From: Thalassotalea crassostreae
Lineage (GTDB): Bacteria; Pseudomonadota; Gammaproteobacteria; Enterobacterales; Alteromonadaceae
NCBI RefSeq assembly: GCF_001831495.1
Contig: NZ_CP017689.1
Coordinates: 1,364,001 to 1,428,000 of the forward strand
Direction: 5' to 3'
DNA length: 64,000 nt
Below, piece by piece: positions 19,337-28,754 of the stretch. The translations under genes and the position numbers were made by a program. Numbering within the stretch: position 1 is the stretch's first letter; the number at the start of each line of letters is the position of its first letter. The notes under the pieces are model-generated. The model had not been told where the DNA came from. It did not search any database and saw only the letters and a program-made list of their open reading frames with translations.

Positions 19337-21244
19337 CTATATTTTTTCAGGTTTACCTAAATAATAACCCTGACAACCATCAACAAAAATTTCATCGAAA
19401 GTAAATTTCTCTTCTTGTGTTTCCACACTCTCAGCTAATACTCGAATGCCTAAACGGTGTGCTAAATCGATCATTAGGCGCAAAAAGTATTGGTTGTTTT
19501 TATCTTCCTGGATTTTATGGGTGTAGCTACCATCCATCTTAATATAATCTGGAGAAAGTTCTTTAAAGAACTTAAATGAGGTAATACCAATACCAAAGTG
19601 TTCAATACATACGCGAGCACCAACGCGATGGATGGTATCAATAAAGTGACTACTTGCTTTAATGTTTTGATCTAAGCCGTATTCTGCAATTTCAAATACC
19701 AAACGAGTGGCGATATCGTGGTCTCTTAACATGCGACGCTCTAACCAGATAACAAAATGTTGATCATGGATTGAACGTATCGACAAGTTTATGCCAAAGC
19801 CATTACTGGTCAGGTTTTTACTCTTAATTTCCGATAATGTCTTCTCAATTACTAAACGGTCAACCAAGACGATTTTATCGAGTTTTTCAGCCATAGCGAT
19901 AAACGCTGCCGTTGGTAATACTTGACCTTCTGAGCCTGTAAAGCGTGATAACACTTCGTGATAAATTTTATTATTTCGACCACTTGGGACAATTACTTGA
20001 TTGAGTAAATCAACGCTTTGATTCTCAATAACGTAACTAATTTCTTTGGTCCAATTCTGATGACCAAGTTTAGTCTTGCTCGCTTCCAATAAATCAGATG
20101 CTGATTGAATATGCCATGCATTACGATTTTTAGTTTGCGCTAAACTTACCGCAGTGTCTGCAAGCGCTAATAACTCACCTAAGGCTAAGTTAAAATCGAG
20201 TTTAACAATACCAGTAAATGCAATTGAATCGAAATCCGTATGTTGTTGATAATCATTGAATAGGGCTCGTAATTCTTCGGCGATGCTCTCAGATGCCATT
20301 AAAGTAATGTTTGGCAAGAAGGTTGCAAAGTCAGATCCATTTAAGCGGTATACTTTTGCACCATCAATATTAATAATGTGCGCGCTTAAAATGTTAGCTA
20401 CTTGATTTAGATAACGGTCACCTTCTTGATAACCATGAACTTGGTTGATGGTCAGTAATTCAGAACAGCGAGTAACCATTAACACACCAAAGGTGTTTTC
20501 ACTGGCTTCACTAAAGCGCTGGAAGAAGTCGACAAAGCCACTGCGATTTTCCAAGCCGGTTAATTGATCTCTATAGGCAGTTTGCTCTAATTGTTGCGTC
20601 TTCATAAACTTGGTCGTTACGAAGCCCTTGAGCTGTGACAATACGGTATTGACATCTTGGAATTCAGCTGGAAGCTTTAACTGACTTTCATCTTTACCAC
20701 TGCTTTCAATGGTTTTCTTAATTTCACTGGCAATTAACTCTGAAACCTTCTTCGAGGCAACACGATTTGCCTTTGAAGCGATACTGCCGGTCACCAAACT
20801 GCCAACAAAGACCACTAATAAAAGCGATAAAAACACAAAACCAGTTAATGGATAGTAAACTTTGAATACTTCGTCGTAGTTAAGTTTGAAATCAATATAA
20901 ACGGATAGGTTATTATTTTTAATACGGGCAGGAGCGATATCACCATTGCTGGTCTCGACGATATTCATCATCGACGGTTTTTCTTCAAAGTGATAGATCA
21001 CGTCACCATCTAAGTTTGATATTTGTAAATAATCATACTCAAAGGCAAGGCGAAGTTGTTTAGCAAAACCTTTAATGTCATCACCTTGATAATGCTCAGT
21101 AATTTTCTTTAAAGTCACTTGGTGATCTTGCTGATGTTCAGTAATAAATTGCGTTAAACTGTAAATGCTGAAACTTAAGTAACAGGCACTGAATAGAATG
21201 GCAAAAATAATGTTTTTAATAAGTATGCGCGCAAAAGTCGACAT
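19337..21244 (-). CDS. LapD-like membrane protein with degenerate GGDEF and EAL domains
   Basis: The 635-residue protein has TM1 (about 10-32), a small extracytoplasmic domain of LapD/MoxY type (about 33-130, 'YDYLQISNLDGDVIY'), TM2 (about 132-155), and then GGDEF and EAL domains. Both catalytic signatures are broken. The GGDEF site reads GSDF (303-306), EAL reads EVL (430-432), and the usual DFG metal motif is HFG (549-551). The protein is therefore more likely a c-di-GMP receptor or RNA-decay adaptor (LapD or CsrD/MshH type) than an enzyme. No LapG protease or giant adhesin gene is adjacent. Monocistronic on the minus strand upstream of rsxA. Confidence 0.83.
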   Translation of the reverse strand: MSTFARILIKNIIFAILFSACYLSFSIYSLTQFITEHQQDHQVTLKKITEHYQGDDIKGFAKQLRLAFEYDYLQISNLDGDVIYHFEEKPSMMNIVETSNGDIAPARIKNNNLSVYIDFKLNYDEVFKVYYPLTGFVFLSLLLVVFVGSLVTGSIASKANRVASKKVSELIASEIKKTIESSGKDESQLKLPAEFQDVNTVLSQLKGFVTTKFMKTQQLEQTAYRDQLTGLENRSGFVDFFQRFSEASENTFGVLMVTRCSELLTINQVHGYQEGDRYLNQVANILSAHIINIDGAKVYRLNGSDFATFLPNITLMASESIAEELRALFNDYQQHTDFDSIAFTGIVKLDFNLALGELLALADTAVSLAQTKNRNAWHIQSASDLLEASKTKLGHQNWTKEISYVIENQSVDLLNQVIVPSGRNNKIYHEVLSRFTGSEGQVLPTAAFIAMAEKLDKIVLVDRLVIEKTLSEIKSKNLTSNGFGINLSIRSIHDQHFVIWLERRMLRDHDIATRLVFEIAEYGLDQNIKASSHFIDTIHRVGARVCIEHFGIGITSFKFFKELSPDYIKMDGSYTHKIQEDKNNQYFLRLMIDLAHRLGIRVLAESVETQEEKFTFDEIFVDGCQGYYLGKPEKI

Positions 21245-21524
21245 GGTTAGCGATCTATCCTTCCCTAAATGAGATTTTTCTTTTTATTCTTTCTTTTCGC
21301 TTTGGTAATTATCTAACTAATCTTAGACCGAAAAGAGTTAATTTTATATACCGTATACCTTATGCAATATGACCCTATAAAGCAATAATTATTGGTCAAT
21401 TATCAACAACTTTGAGTAAAGAGATCGCTACAGATAAAAAACAGTGTTAGACAACTGAATTAGAAACTTTAAACTGCTATATTAAACTGAGTTTTAATCA
21501 CAAATAAAATTAAAGGGCATTATT

Positions 21525-21926
21525 GTGAGCGAAGAGGCGAAAACGAATAAAGTAAATGGTCATGGATTAGGGCGCATCATTAAAGCAACTCATTGTTCTA
21601 TGAAAGGATTTAAAGCTGCTTGGATTAATGAAGCAGCGTTTCGTCAAGAAACGATAATGGCGTTAATTTGTTTACCGTTTAGTTTTATTTTGGCAAGTTC
21701 AGTACTGCATTGGTTAGTGCTCATATTTGCTTTGCTTTTTGTGGTGTTTGCCGAATTAGTAAACTCAGCGTTAGAGGCGCTCGCCGATAAAGTTTGTTTG
21801 GAGCATGATGTATTGATTGGCCGAACTAAAGATATTGGCTCGGCCATTGTATTTGTTGCTTTATCGTTTATGACTTTGGTTTGGATTTGTGCAGTACTAA
21901 GCTATTTTAACTTACTGAATTTTTAA
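21525..21926 (+). CDS. dgkA: Diacylglycerol kinase
   Basis: A small trimeric inner-membrane kinase that phosphorylates diacylglycerol from lipid and osmoregulated-glucan turnover. The 133 residues hold three membrane helices, with the active-site segments 'NEAAFRQE' and 'FAELVNSALEALADKV' intact. The start is GTG at 21525, preceded by AAAGGG at a good distance. Divergent from the LapD-like gene and followed directly by a 13-bp repeat array. Confidence 0.95.
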   Translation: MSEEAKTNKVNGHGLGRIIKATHCSMKGFKAAWINEAAFRQETIMALICLPFSFILASSVLHWLVLIFALLFVVFAELVNSALEALADKVCLEHDVLIGRTKDIGSAIVFVALSFMTLVWICAVLSYFNLLNF

Positions 21927-21936
21927 CTTATTTTGG

Positions 21937-22014
21937 ACACATTGTTTGTACACATTGTTTGTACACATTGTTTGTACACATTGTTTGTACACATTGTTTG
22001 TACACATTGTTTGA
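21937..22014. repeat. 13-bp tandem repeat, six copies
   Basis: The unit ACACATTGTTTGT is repeated six times without a spacer (the last copy ends in A), beginning 10 bases after the dgkA stop codon. It is non-coding and has no inverted symmetry. Likely copy-number variable by slippage. Confidence 0.95.
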
Positions 22015-22120
22015 TGCACATGGCTCACTAAACTGGGTTTTAGAGCAGTACATTTTGTAATAACATTTATAGTAAGTTTTCGTTAAACTTAACTAGTAAC
22101 TACTTTTTAATTGGATTTCA

Positions 22121-23176
22121 ATGACACTGTTAATTGTTTATTTATCAATCGCTATCGGCATTTCTTTTATCTGCTCGGTACTTGAGGCGGTTTTACTTTC
22201 TATTTCTCCAAGCTTCATTGCTCAAGTTCAGAATAAGAAATCACGTGGCAGTGAAGTGCTTGCCAAAGTGAAAAATAACCTAGATCAATCGATATCTAGT
22301 ATCCTGATTTTAAACACCTTTGCTCATACTATGGGCGCGGCAGGTGTTGGTGCCCAAGCGATTCGAGTCTTTGGCGAGAAATGGGAAACGTTAATTGCTT
22401 TTCTATTAACGTTAGCAATTTTGTATTTATCAGAGATCATTCCAAAAACTATCGGTGCAAATTTCTGGCGTCAACTAGCGATACCGTCGGCGTATATCAT
22501 CAATTTCTTAGTAAAAATTGTGTTTCCACTGGTTTGGCTTTCAACCCGTTTAACCAAGCTTTTTTCGTCAAAATCTGGCAATGAAACTAGTCGAGAAGAA
22601 GTATTGGCCGTCGCATCTTTAAGTTATAAAGACGGGGCTTTGGTGAGCTCGGAAAACCAACTTGTGGGTAATATCTTAAAATTACGAGATGCGAAAACGG
22701 AAGATATTCTTACCCCGCGCTCTGTGGTTCATGCACTTGATCAAGAAACTATCGTCAAAACAGCATTAAACAGTGAACGTACTGCCAATTTTACCCGTAT
22801 CCCTATTTATGAAGGCAGTATCGATAATATCACCGGTGTCATCATTAAAAGCGAATTGTACGAGCAAGAAAGGCAAGGTAACGGTGAAGCCGCTTTAAAA
22901 GATATCGCGAGCAACTTATATCGAATTTCTGAAAACTTCCCAGTATTGAACTTATTAGATGTTTTTATAAAACGTCAAGAGCATATGTTTTTAGTGGAGG
23001 ACCAGTTTGGTCAAACTGCAGGTATTGTTACCCTTGAAGATGCCATTGAAACAATATTAGGCCGCGAGATCGTTGACGAAAGTGATAAAGTTGCGGATAT
23101 GCAAAAACTTGCGAAAGCTAACTATCGTAAACGTCTAAGAGAAAATTCAAACAAATTATCAAACGACGACAGCTAA
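22121..23176 (+). CDS. CNNM/CBS domain membrane protein (HlyC/CorC family, short form)
   Basis: The 351-residue protein has an N-terminal CNNM (DUF21) domain with about four membrane helices and the conserved acidic 'LSEIIPKTIGANFW' segment. A CBS-domain pair follows (about 200-325, 'DILTPRSVV', 'FTRIPIYEGSIDNITGVI', 'GQTAGIVTLEDAIETILGREIVDE'). The C-terminal CorC_HlyC domain found in longer members is missing. Family members are implicated in magnesium or cobalt export or homeostasis; the name hemolysin is historical. A terminator follows. Confidence 0.9.
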   Translation: MTLLIVYLSIAIGISFICSVLEAVLLSISPSFIAQVQNKKSRGSEVLAKVKNNLDQSISSILILNTFAHTMGAAGVGAQAIRVFGEKWETLIAFLLTLAILYLSEIIPKTIGANFWRQLAIPSAYIINFLVKIVFPLVWLSTRLTKLFSSKSGNETSREEVLAVASLSYKDGALVSSENQLVGNILKLRDAKTEDILTPRSVVHALDQETIVKTALNSERTANFTRIPIYEGSIDNITGVIIKSELYEQERQGNGEAALKDIASNLYRISENFPVLNLLDVFIKRQEHMFLVEDQFGQTAGIVTLEDAIETILGREIVDESDKVADMQKLAKANYRKRLRENSNKLSNDDS

Positions 23177-23202
23177 ACATTCACTGTCAATAAAACCCTA
23201 TT

Positions 23203-23234
23203 AGCGCATCATTTTCTAGTGATGCGCTTTATTT
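23203..23234 (+). terminator. Terminator of the CNNM gene
   Basis: Nine-bp stem AGCGCATCA / TGATGCGCT (23203-23211 with 23220-23228), 8-nt loop, then TTATTTTTA. Confidence 0.8.
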
Positions 23235-23389
23235 TTATCATTTAGCCTTTGTTCTAACCTTTAAAAAACACTTTCCAAATTAGTTTACAACTACTCGCGA
23301 ATTCAAAAAAGTTTCGTATTTATGTGCGTGCGTTTTTAACAGTCTATAATTAGTCTAAAAGCAACCTATATACAAAACTACGTGTAAAA

Positions 23390-24073
23390 ATGGTTATGAA
23401 ATTAATGACTTGGCTCAAATGTTTTTTGCTCCTTTCTGTTTTCGTTACTGCAGACGCTTCGGCGCTTGCCGAGGAAAATGAACAGGATGAGCCAAAGGCA
23501 ATTGTTGAAAACACATCAAACTTCTATGTTGGCCTGATGTTTATCGATGGCGAAACTGAAGAGCAGTTTGAAAATAATATATTTCAACAAGAGCCAGAAA
23601 TAGTGACTAAAAGCGATAACAATGGTTATGGTCTATACGCGGGGTTTAATTTTGATCACATATGGGCAATAGAGTCGTCTATCTACGTCATTTCTGATCT
23701 AAATGAACGAGAGTCTAGCTATCCAATTAAAGAATCCTATCTAACGGTAATTACTATCACTCCGGTTTTACATTTTGATGTTACAGAGCGCTTTTCGGCA
23801 TTTTTTAAAACAGGATTAGGCTTAATGATTTTTACTGAGCGGCATAAAAGTCACGGTATAGAAAACCATAAAGGATCAGATATTTGGACCGGGGCAGGGT
23901 TGTTGGTTGGCGGAGGTTTAGAGCTAGACATATATGAAAATTGGGTATTACGTTTAGGTGTTGAATACGTTGAAGCAAGCTTAAGCGCGGAGGACGATAA
24001 TCACCTGACTAATCGCAAAGACGTTGATGAAACCCTATCCGCTGCCTATTTGAGTGTACACTATAATTTTTAA
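23390..24073 (+). CDS. Predicted outer-membrane beta-barrel protein
   Basis: The 227-residue protein begins with a signal peptide (cleavage probably after ASALA at about 26). It has alternating hydrophobic/polar strands typical of an eight-stranded OmpA/porin-like barrel: 'NFYVGLMF', 'GYGLYAGFNF', 'AFFKTGLGLMIF', 'GAGLLVGGGLELDI' and a C-terminal aromatic strand ending in VHYNF (terminal Phe as BAM signal). Two start codons (23390 GTT-ATG context and ATG 23396) are possible. No specific function can be assigned. Single gene, convergent with the transglycosylase gene. Confidence 0.75.
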   Translation: MVMKLMTWLKCFLLLSVFVTADASALAEENEQDEPKAIVENTSNFYVGLMFIDGETEEQFENNIFQQEPEIVTKSDNNGYGLYAGFNFDHIWAIESSIYVISDLNERESSYPIKESYLTVITITPVLHFDVTERFSAFFKTGLGLMIFTERHKSHGIENHKGSDIWTGAGLLVGGGLELDIYENWVLRLGVEYVEASLSAEDDNHLTNRKDVDETLSAAYLSVHYNF

Positions 24074-24117
24074 CAGAATTATTCTTAAAATTTCGACTAT
24101 TAACCTTCAAAAAGCAA

Positions 24118-26199
24118 TTAATTTAAAGTAGCAACTTCGCTTGCAGTTAAACTTTGAATTATCTGAAATTTGTGGCGTATATTGCGAACGTAGGTTACTG
24201 GCTCATTGCCGCGAACGTATCCATAGCGAGCTTTAGATGAATACTGTCGTTGTGATAAAAGCAGCATTGCCCGTTCAACATTATCAAACCACACATCACC
24301 GCGCCAGCCTTTTTGTTTCGCTAATCGAATCGCATCATTAACATGCCCATGGCCAGCATTATAGGAAGCAAGAGCAAACCAGATGAGCTGATCATCTCTA
24401 ACGTTTTGCGCTTTCATTCTATCTTGCACCCAATGCAAATATTTAATTCCAGCGTGAATGCCATTTTCGGGGTTCATCATATTCGAAATTCGTAATTGTT
24501 TCGCCGTTCTTGGCATCACTTGAAATAACCCTTGAGCACCTGCATATGACACCGCTTTAGGATTAAAGCGACTCTCTTGATGCATTTGCGCAATCAGTAA
24601 TTTAGGATCAAACCCATATTGTTTGGCATATTTCTCTACCACATCATCGTAAGGGGATATTTGCCCACCTGATTGCAAGTCTTGCACGGCATCGTGGTGG
24701 CGATCCATGGTTTTATCATTTTCAAAATATTTGTTGTGGATGACGTTATAAAACAAACCACGATAAGTGCGTTTGATGTAATTATCAACTTTCGATAGCA
24801 AGACATTTTGGCCAGATTTTATCGCCCAAGATTGTGCCTTTTCCTTACCCATATTAATACTAGCGACTACATCGTCACGCAGACTTAACTCCAAATCAAT
24901 TAGGTGATTATCAGCGATAGTCATGTCAAATTCGCCTGTAGCAACGCCGTCTATAATACGCTCTGTATCGTATGTTTCAGGGACAGCAGTAACCACAATT
25001 TCAGGTACTAATGTTTGCAAATCACTGATTGTTTGCCAGTAAGAACTCGATTTACGTACGGCTATATTTCTAAATTTAAGATCTTCGACTCCATTTATTA
25101 CCGGATCGTTAACGTCAGTTACTAATTGCTCCGTGGCGTAATGGTAAGGCCTAGAAAAAGCTAAACCATCTTCAATGCGATATTGATTCGGCGTGAAAAA
25201 TCCTAATGCTATGTCTGCTTTACCTTGCTTGATATACTCAAACATCGCCTGATTATCCGGCGCTACAAGTATTTCATAACGAAGTCTATGCGCTTTAGCA
25301 AAATCTCGAGCAAGCTCATAATGAAAGCCCATGAGTTCACCTTTCCACATATAATACGAAGAAATGTTATTACGCATCACAAAACGTATTGTGCGGCGTT
25401 CACTAATAATATCCCATTCATTCTTGACAGGCGCTTTCTTATTAATGGTTAGTTTTTCATTCACTAAGAAGTTATTTATGTTGACCATTAAATTACGGTT
25501 CAGCTTGTTAACTGCCCAACCTATATTCTTCGGTACATTGGCCTGTAATGATTTAACGATATCGTTGCGATACTTTAATGTTGACTGCAAAATATTGCTA
25601 TCAATAATAGTTAAGTCATACTCGCCGCTAGCCACTTTATCTAATATTTCTTCGTGGCTAAGATTAGGTGGAATCTCGGTGATTTTTAGATCGGGATAGA
25701 CTTTCGCTAAACCAATGGCGGTTAACGCATAGCTAGTACCTTGTTGAACGGCAATTTCACGTTTTGCCAAATCTTTGGCATTAACTAATGCTTTCGCTTT
25801 CTTACCTTTAATGATGAACTCTGTGCTTTCAAAAATTGGTTGGCTGAAGTTAACTTCGCGAGCACGTATCGGGTTAATCGTCATGTTCGAGGCAATGATG
25901 TCGCCTTTACCTGCTAATAAATTTGGGATTAATTCGTCAAAGTTTTGTACTTCGATAAATTCAGTGTTGAGTTGGTGTTTATTGGCAAAGTCCTCAATAT
26001 ATTGTCGTTCAAAGTTTGGAGGGGAGCCAGCACGAGGCAAGTAAGTTTCATTTCCTGACCAAGTTAGTACGCGTAATGTTTTGCTTTTTTGAATTTGAGC
26101 AAAATCGCGGTTCTCAGCGATAGCTGGTTTAATACTTAGACTTAAACATATAAGTATTAATGCCGATAATTGGGGGATGAACTTGAAAGTTGAAAACAC
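24118..26199 (-). CDS. MltF-like lytic transglycosylase with two substrate-binding domains
   Basis: Predicted periplasmic or outer-membrane murein lytic transglycosylase. The 693 residues comprise a signal peptide (1-28), a first SBP_bac_3 domain (about 40-255), a second SBP_bac_3 domain (about 265-490), and a C-terminal SLT goose-lysozyme-like domain. The catalytic Glu542 is in HQESRFNP, with 'SYAGAQGLFQVMP' and 'ASYNAGHGHV' supporting it. E. coli MltF (518 residues) has one such sensor domain, so this one has an extra sensor. It has no lipobox. Divergent from the kinase gene across 186 bp. Confidence 0.92.
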   Translation of the reverse strand: MFSTFKFIPQLSALILICLSLSIKPAIAENRDFAQIQKSKTLRVLTWSGNETYLPRAGSPPNFERQYIEDFANKHQLNTEFIEVQNFDELIPNLLAGKGDIIASNMTINPIRAREVNFSQPIFESTEFIIKGKKAKALVNAKDLAKREIAVQQGTSYALTAIGLAKVYPDLKITEIPPNLSHEEILDKVASGEYDLTIIDSNILQSTLKYRNDIVKSLQANVPKNIGWAVNKLNRNLMVNINNFLVNEKLTINKKAPVKNEWDIISERRTIRFVMRNNISSYYMWKGELMGFHYELARDFAKAHRLRYEILVAPDNQAMFEYIKQGKADIALGFFTPNQYRIEDGLAFSRPYHYATEQLVTDVNDPVINGVEDLKFRNIAVRKSSSYWQTISDLQTLVPEIVVTAVPETYDTERIIDGVATGEFDMTIADNHLIDLELSLRDDVVASINMGKEKAQSWAIKSGQNVLLSKVDNYIKRTYRGLFYNVIHNKYFENDKTMDRHHDAVQDLQSGGQISPYDDVVEKYAKQYGFDPKLLIAQMHQESRFNPKAVSYAGAQGLFQVMPRTAKQLRISNMMNPENGIHAGIKYLHWVQDRMKAQNVRDDQLIWFALASYNAGHGHVNDAIRLAKQKGWRGDVWFDNVERAMLLLSQRQYSSKARYGYVRGNEPVTYVRNIRHKFQIIQSLTASEVATLN

Positions 26200-26385
26200 G
26201 GCGGAAATCTCTTTAGTTTCGATATTTAAACATTAGCATATAGAAGCTAATTTTAAAGCTGTTTATTTCGCATTTTAATACTTTTTAATGCAATTTGTTG
26301 TTGCCTTTTTAAATCCGTGTGTTCACAAATGAGGCTATGCTTGCAATAATGATCGTATATTGCGAATAAAAGTTAGAGAACAAAA

Positions 26386-28224
26386 TTGACGCAAAAAAAA
26401 TTGCAGCATTTTTATATTGCTAATGACCAATCGATTTATCTGTTGTCCCATAAAGATGCGGCTAAATTAAAACAATGGATTGAGCTTTGTAAAACGCAGC
26501 TGAAACAATTAGGTTACCATCAGGTCGAACTATTAGGTAAAGGTGCCTATGGATTTGTGTTCTGTGCTGAAGATGATTTTGGCACACAACAGGTATTTAA
26601 ATTTTCGCGCTTAACATTGCCACAGCATGTACAAGACAGGTTAGGTGAAGAAGCTGAAATGCAGAGTGTACTTCGCCATCCTAAAATTCCTCATCTTTAT
26701 GAATACTTAAAGATAAAACGTCAAAATATACTACACATGAGTCGAGCACCAGGGCTTGATTTAGATGAGCTTTCCCATAAAGTTGGCCCTTTACCTGCTG
26801 AGCAAATAGTGGACTTGACCATTCAATTGGTTGAGCTTTTGCAGTTTATTCGAAATCCCAAGAACAACTTACGGCAAAAACCGATAGTACATGGTGACAT
26901 TAAACCATCAAATATTGTGATTGATCCTAACACTCAAGATATTCAATTAATTGATTGGGGCTCAGCCGTATGGGCGCAAATGGATAAAGATGGTAACAGT
27001 ACTGCAAGTAACGTGATGGACTTGATGAGTGGCGATTTACAGCACTCGAATGCTCGCATGGGAGACATTTATTTTATCGGTGAAGAACAATTAAACGGCG
27101 CATTGTCGTCACCTCGATATGATGAACAAGGTATGGCAGCAACCTTATATGCATTAGCCTCAGGTCAGTCTTGTCGATATGGCAGTAAAGTGATTTCGGC
27201 ATCAAGTCTAGGCTTACCGAAGATGTTAGCTAAAACGCTCGATGCCATGCTCAGTGATGATGAAAATCTCAGACGTAAAGCCGGAGATTATTTATTTAAT
27301 AATCTATCAATGTTAAAAAATATTGTCTTAGCGGATAAGCCAACAAAGAAACCAATTGAGTCAATTATCCCGGTTTGGTTGAGACAACATGATAGTGAAA
27401 TAGACACAGTCGTTTATGGCTCGCGTAAGTCATTTCTTCGAGCGCAAGCTAATAAAGAAAGTCTTATTGATGTTGATGATGTACAACTTGAAAAGTATTA
27501 CAAAAATTTCTTAGCTGGAATGGGGGATACTGAAAAAGCATTTGTTGCTGCAGTTAGTCGTTTAGCTAAATTCCCAGTAGTGGGCGGGTTAGTGATCCGC
27601 TGGGAAAAAGAAGGGGTATTTGTCGATTCTAATCTATCGTTATTTGATAAGTCGTTAGAGTACTCATTTAAGTCAGCAGTCAATAATATGGTAGCACTGG
27701 CGCAAGGCATATTTCGTATTGGTATTTTTAAGTCTTGTCTGTTTAATGCCCGTGATACCATTCATTTTGAACGCGACAATTCTAACCAACCGTTTACGCC
27801 AAACGCGGGACAATTTATTCCCTATGAAATTAGTAAACTTGCTGAAGTTGAGCATAATAGTCAATTGCATTCATACTTTGAAGATGGCAAAGATCCCGAT
27901 GAGTACCTGCGTTTGCCTGACAAGATGATAACGGTATTGAAACGGTTAAACTTAATTCATCATACTGGTTGTATTATTTTTGAGGTATTGGAAGGGCATT
28001 TGAAAATTCACAGTTACTTTATGTTGCTCGATCATGACAAAGAAGATGATTTTAAACAGTGCTTAAAAGAAATTATTGACTTGATCCCATTAATCAATGG
28101 CACCGGAATATCTGGTTTTATGAAACTTCCGTATAAAGATACAAGGCACTTTGAGCACATAGATAAATTGAAAGATAACTTTTACCCTAAAAACCCGAAA
28201 CTTATCGATCCTGTAGAACTTTAA
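26386..28224 (+). CDS. Eukaryotic-like protein kinase with unknown C-terminal domain
   Basis: The 612-residue soluble protein has a kinase domain at about 40-310: glycine loop GKGAYGFVF (51-59), ATP lysine Lys72, catalytic loop HGDIKPSN (Asp171, Lys173, Asn176), and DWG (190-192) in place of DFG. These variants still keep the residues for phosphotransfer. Residues about 320-612 match no family I recognise and lack membrane segments. The start must be TTG 26386 or TTG 26401: a stop codon lies just upstream in frame and no ATG follows early. The VOC gene begins 34 bp later and is possibly co-transcribed. Substrate unknown. Confidence 0.85.
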   Translation: MTQKKLQHFYIANDQSIYLLSHKDAAKLKQWIELCKTQLKQLGYHQVELLGKGAYGFVFCAEDDFGTQQVFKFSRLTLPQHVQDRLGEEAEMQSVLRHPKIPHLYEYLKIKRQNILHMSRAPGLDLDELSHKVGPLPAEQIVDLTIQLVELLQFIRNPKNNLRQKPIVHGDIKPSNIVIDPNTQDIQLIDWGSAVWAQMDKDGNSTASNVMDLMSGDLQHSNARMGDIYFIGEEQLNGALSSPRYDEQGMAATLYALASGQSCRYGSKVISASSLGLPKMLAKTLDAMLSDDENLRRKAGDYLFNNLSMLKNIVLADKPTKKPIESIIPVWLRQHDSEIDTVVYGSRKSFLRAQANKESLIDVDDVQLEKYYKNFLAGMGDTEKAFVAAVSRLAKFPVVGGLVIRWEKEGVFVDSNLSLFDKSLEYSFKSAVNNMVALAQGIFRIGIFKSCLFNARDTIHFERDNSNQPFTPNAGQFIPYEISKLAEVEHNSQLHSYFEDGKDPDEYLRLPDKMITVLKRLNLIHHTGCIIFEVLEGHLKIHSYFMLLDHDKEDDFKQCLKEIIDLIPLINGTGISGFMKLPYKDTRHFEHIDKLKDNFYPKNPKLIDPVEL

Positions 28225-28258
28225 ACCACTACTGATAGACACTAACAAAGGAGCAAGT

Positions 28259-28639
28259 ATGAACGACAACAAAATTGGCGATATGGCATGGCTCGATTTA
28301 ACCGTTGATGACGCAGATTCATTGAAAGATTTCTACAGTGAAGTTATTGGTTGGAAAAGCGAAGCTTGCAGCATGGGCGATTACAATGACTATACCATGA
28401 CTCGACCTGGTGATGGACATGCGCAAGCTGGCGTTTGTCATGCTAAATCGGTAAACGCTGATATACCACCGGTATGGATGCCATATTTTTTAGTCGCTGA
28501 TTTAGATGCTTCTATTGCTGCTGTGGTTGCAAAAGGTGGGCAGTTGATCACACCAGTAAAATCGATGGGCGGTAGCGATACCTATGTGATGATTAAAGAT
28601 CCAGCTGGTGCTATTTGTGCGCTTTACTGTAAGAAGTAA
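28259..28639 (+). CDS. VOC (glyoxalase-fold) family protein
   Basis: The 126-residue protein has two beta-alpha-beta-beta-beta halves: 'MAWLDLTVDDADSLKDFYSEVIGWK' and 'PYFLVADLDASIAAVVAKGGQLI', ending in 'IKDPAGAICALY'. It is a small VOC domain of the type found in glyoxalase/bleomycin-resistance/dioxygenase proteins; no substrate can be inferred. A strong ribosome site AAAGGAG precedes the ATG. It follows the kinase gene at 34 bp. Confidence 0.88.
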   Translation: MNDNKIGDMAWLDLTVDDADSLKDFYSEVIGWKSEACSMGDYNDYTMTRPGDGHAQAGVCHAKSVNADIPPVWMPYFLVADLDASIAAVVAKGGQLITPVKSMGGSDTYVMIKDPAGAICALYCKK

Positions 28640-28696
28640 CTTTAAGAAATAGCGATAAAAAAAACAGCATAAGCTTAATTAAAAGAACCACGAACC

Positions 28697-28738
28697 AAAC
28701 AATGATCTCTAAACAATGATCTTTAAACAATGACCTCT
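28697..28738. repeat. 14-bp tandem repeat, three copies
   Basis: AAACAATGATCTCT at 28697, AAACAATGATCTTT at 28711 and AAACAATGACCTCT at 28725, just upstream of the patatin gene. Non-coding. Confidence 0.8.
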
Positions 28739-28754
28739 GAGTACATTTAATTTA

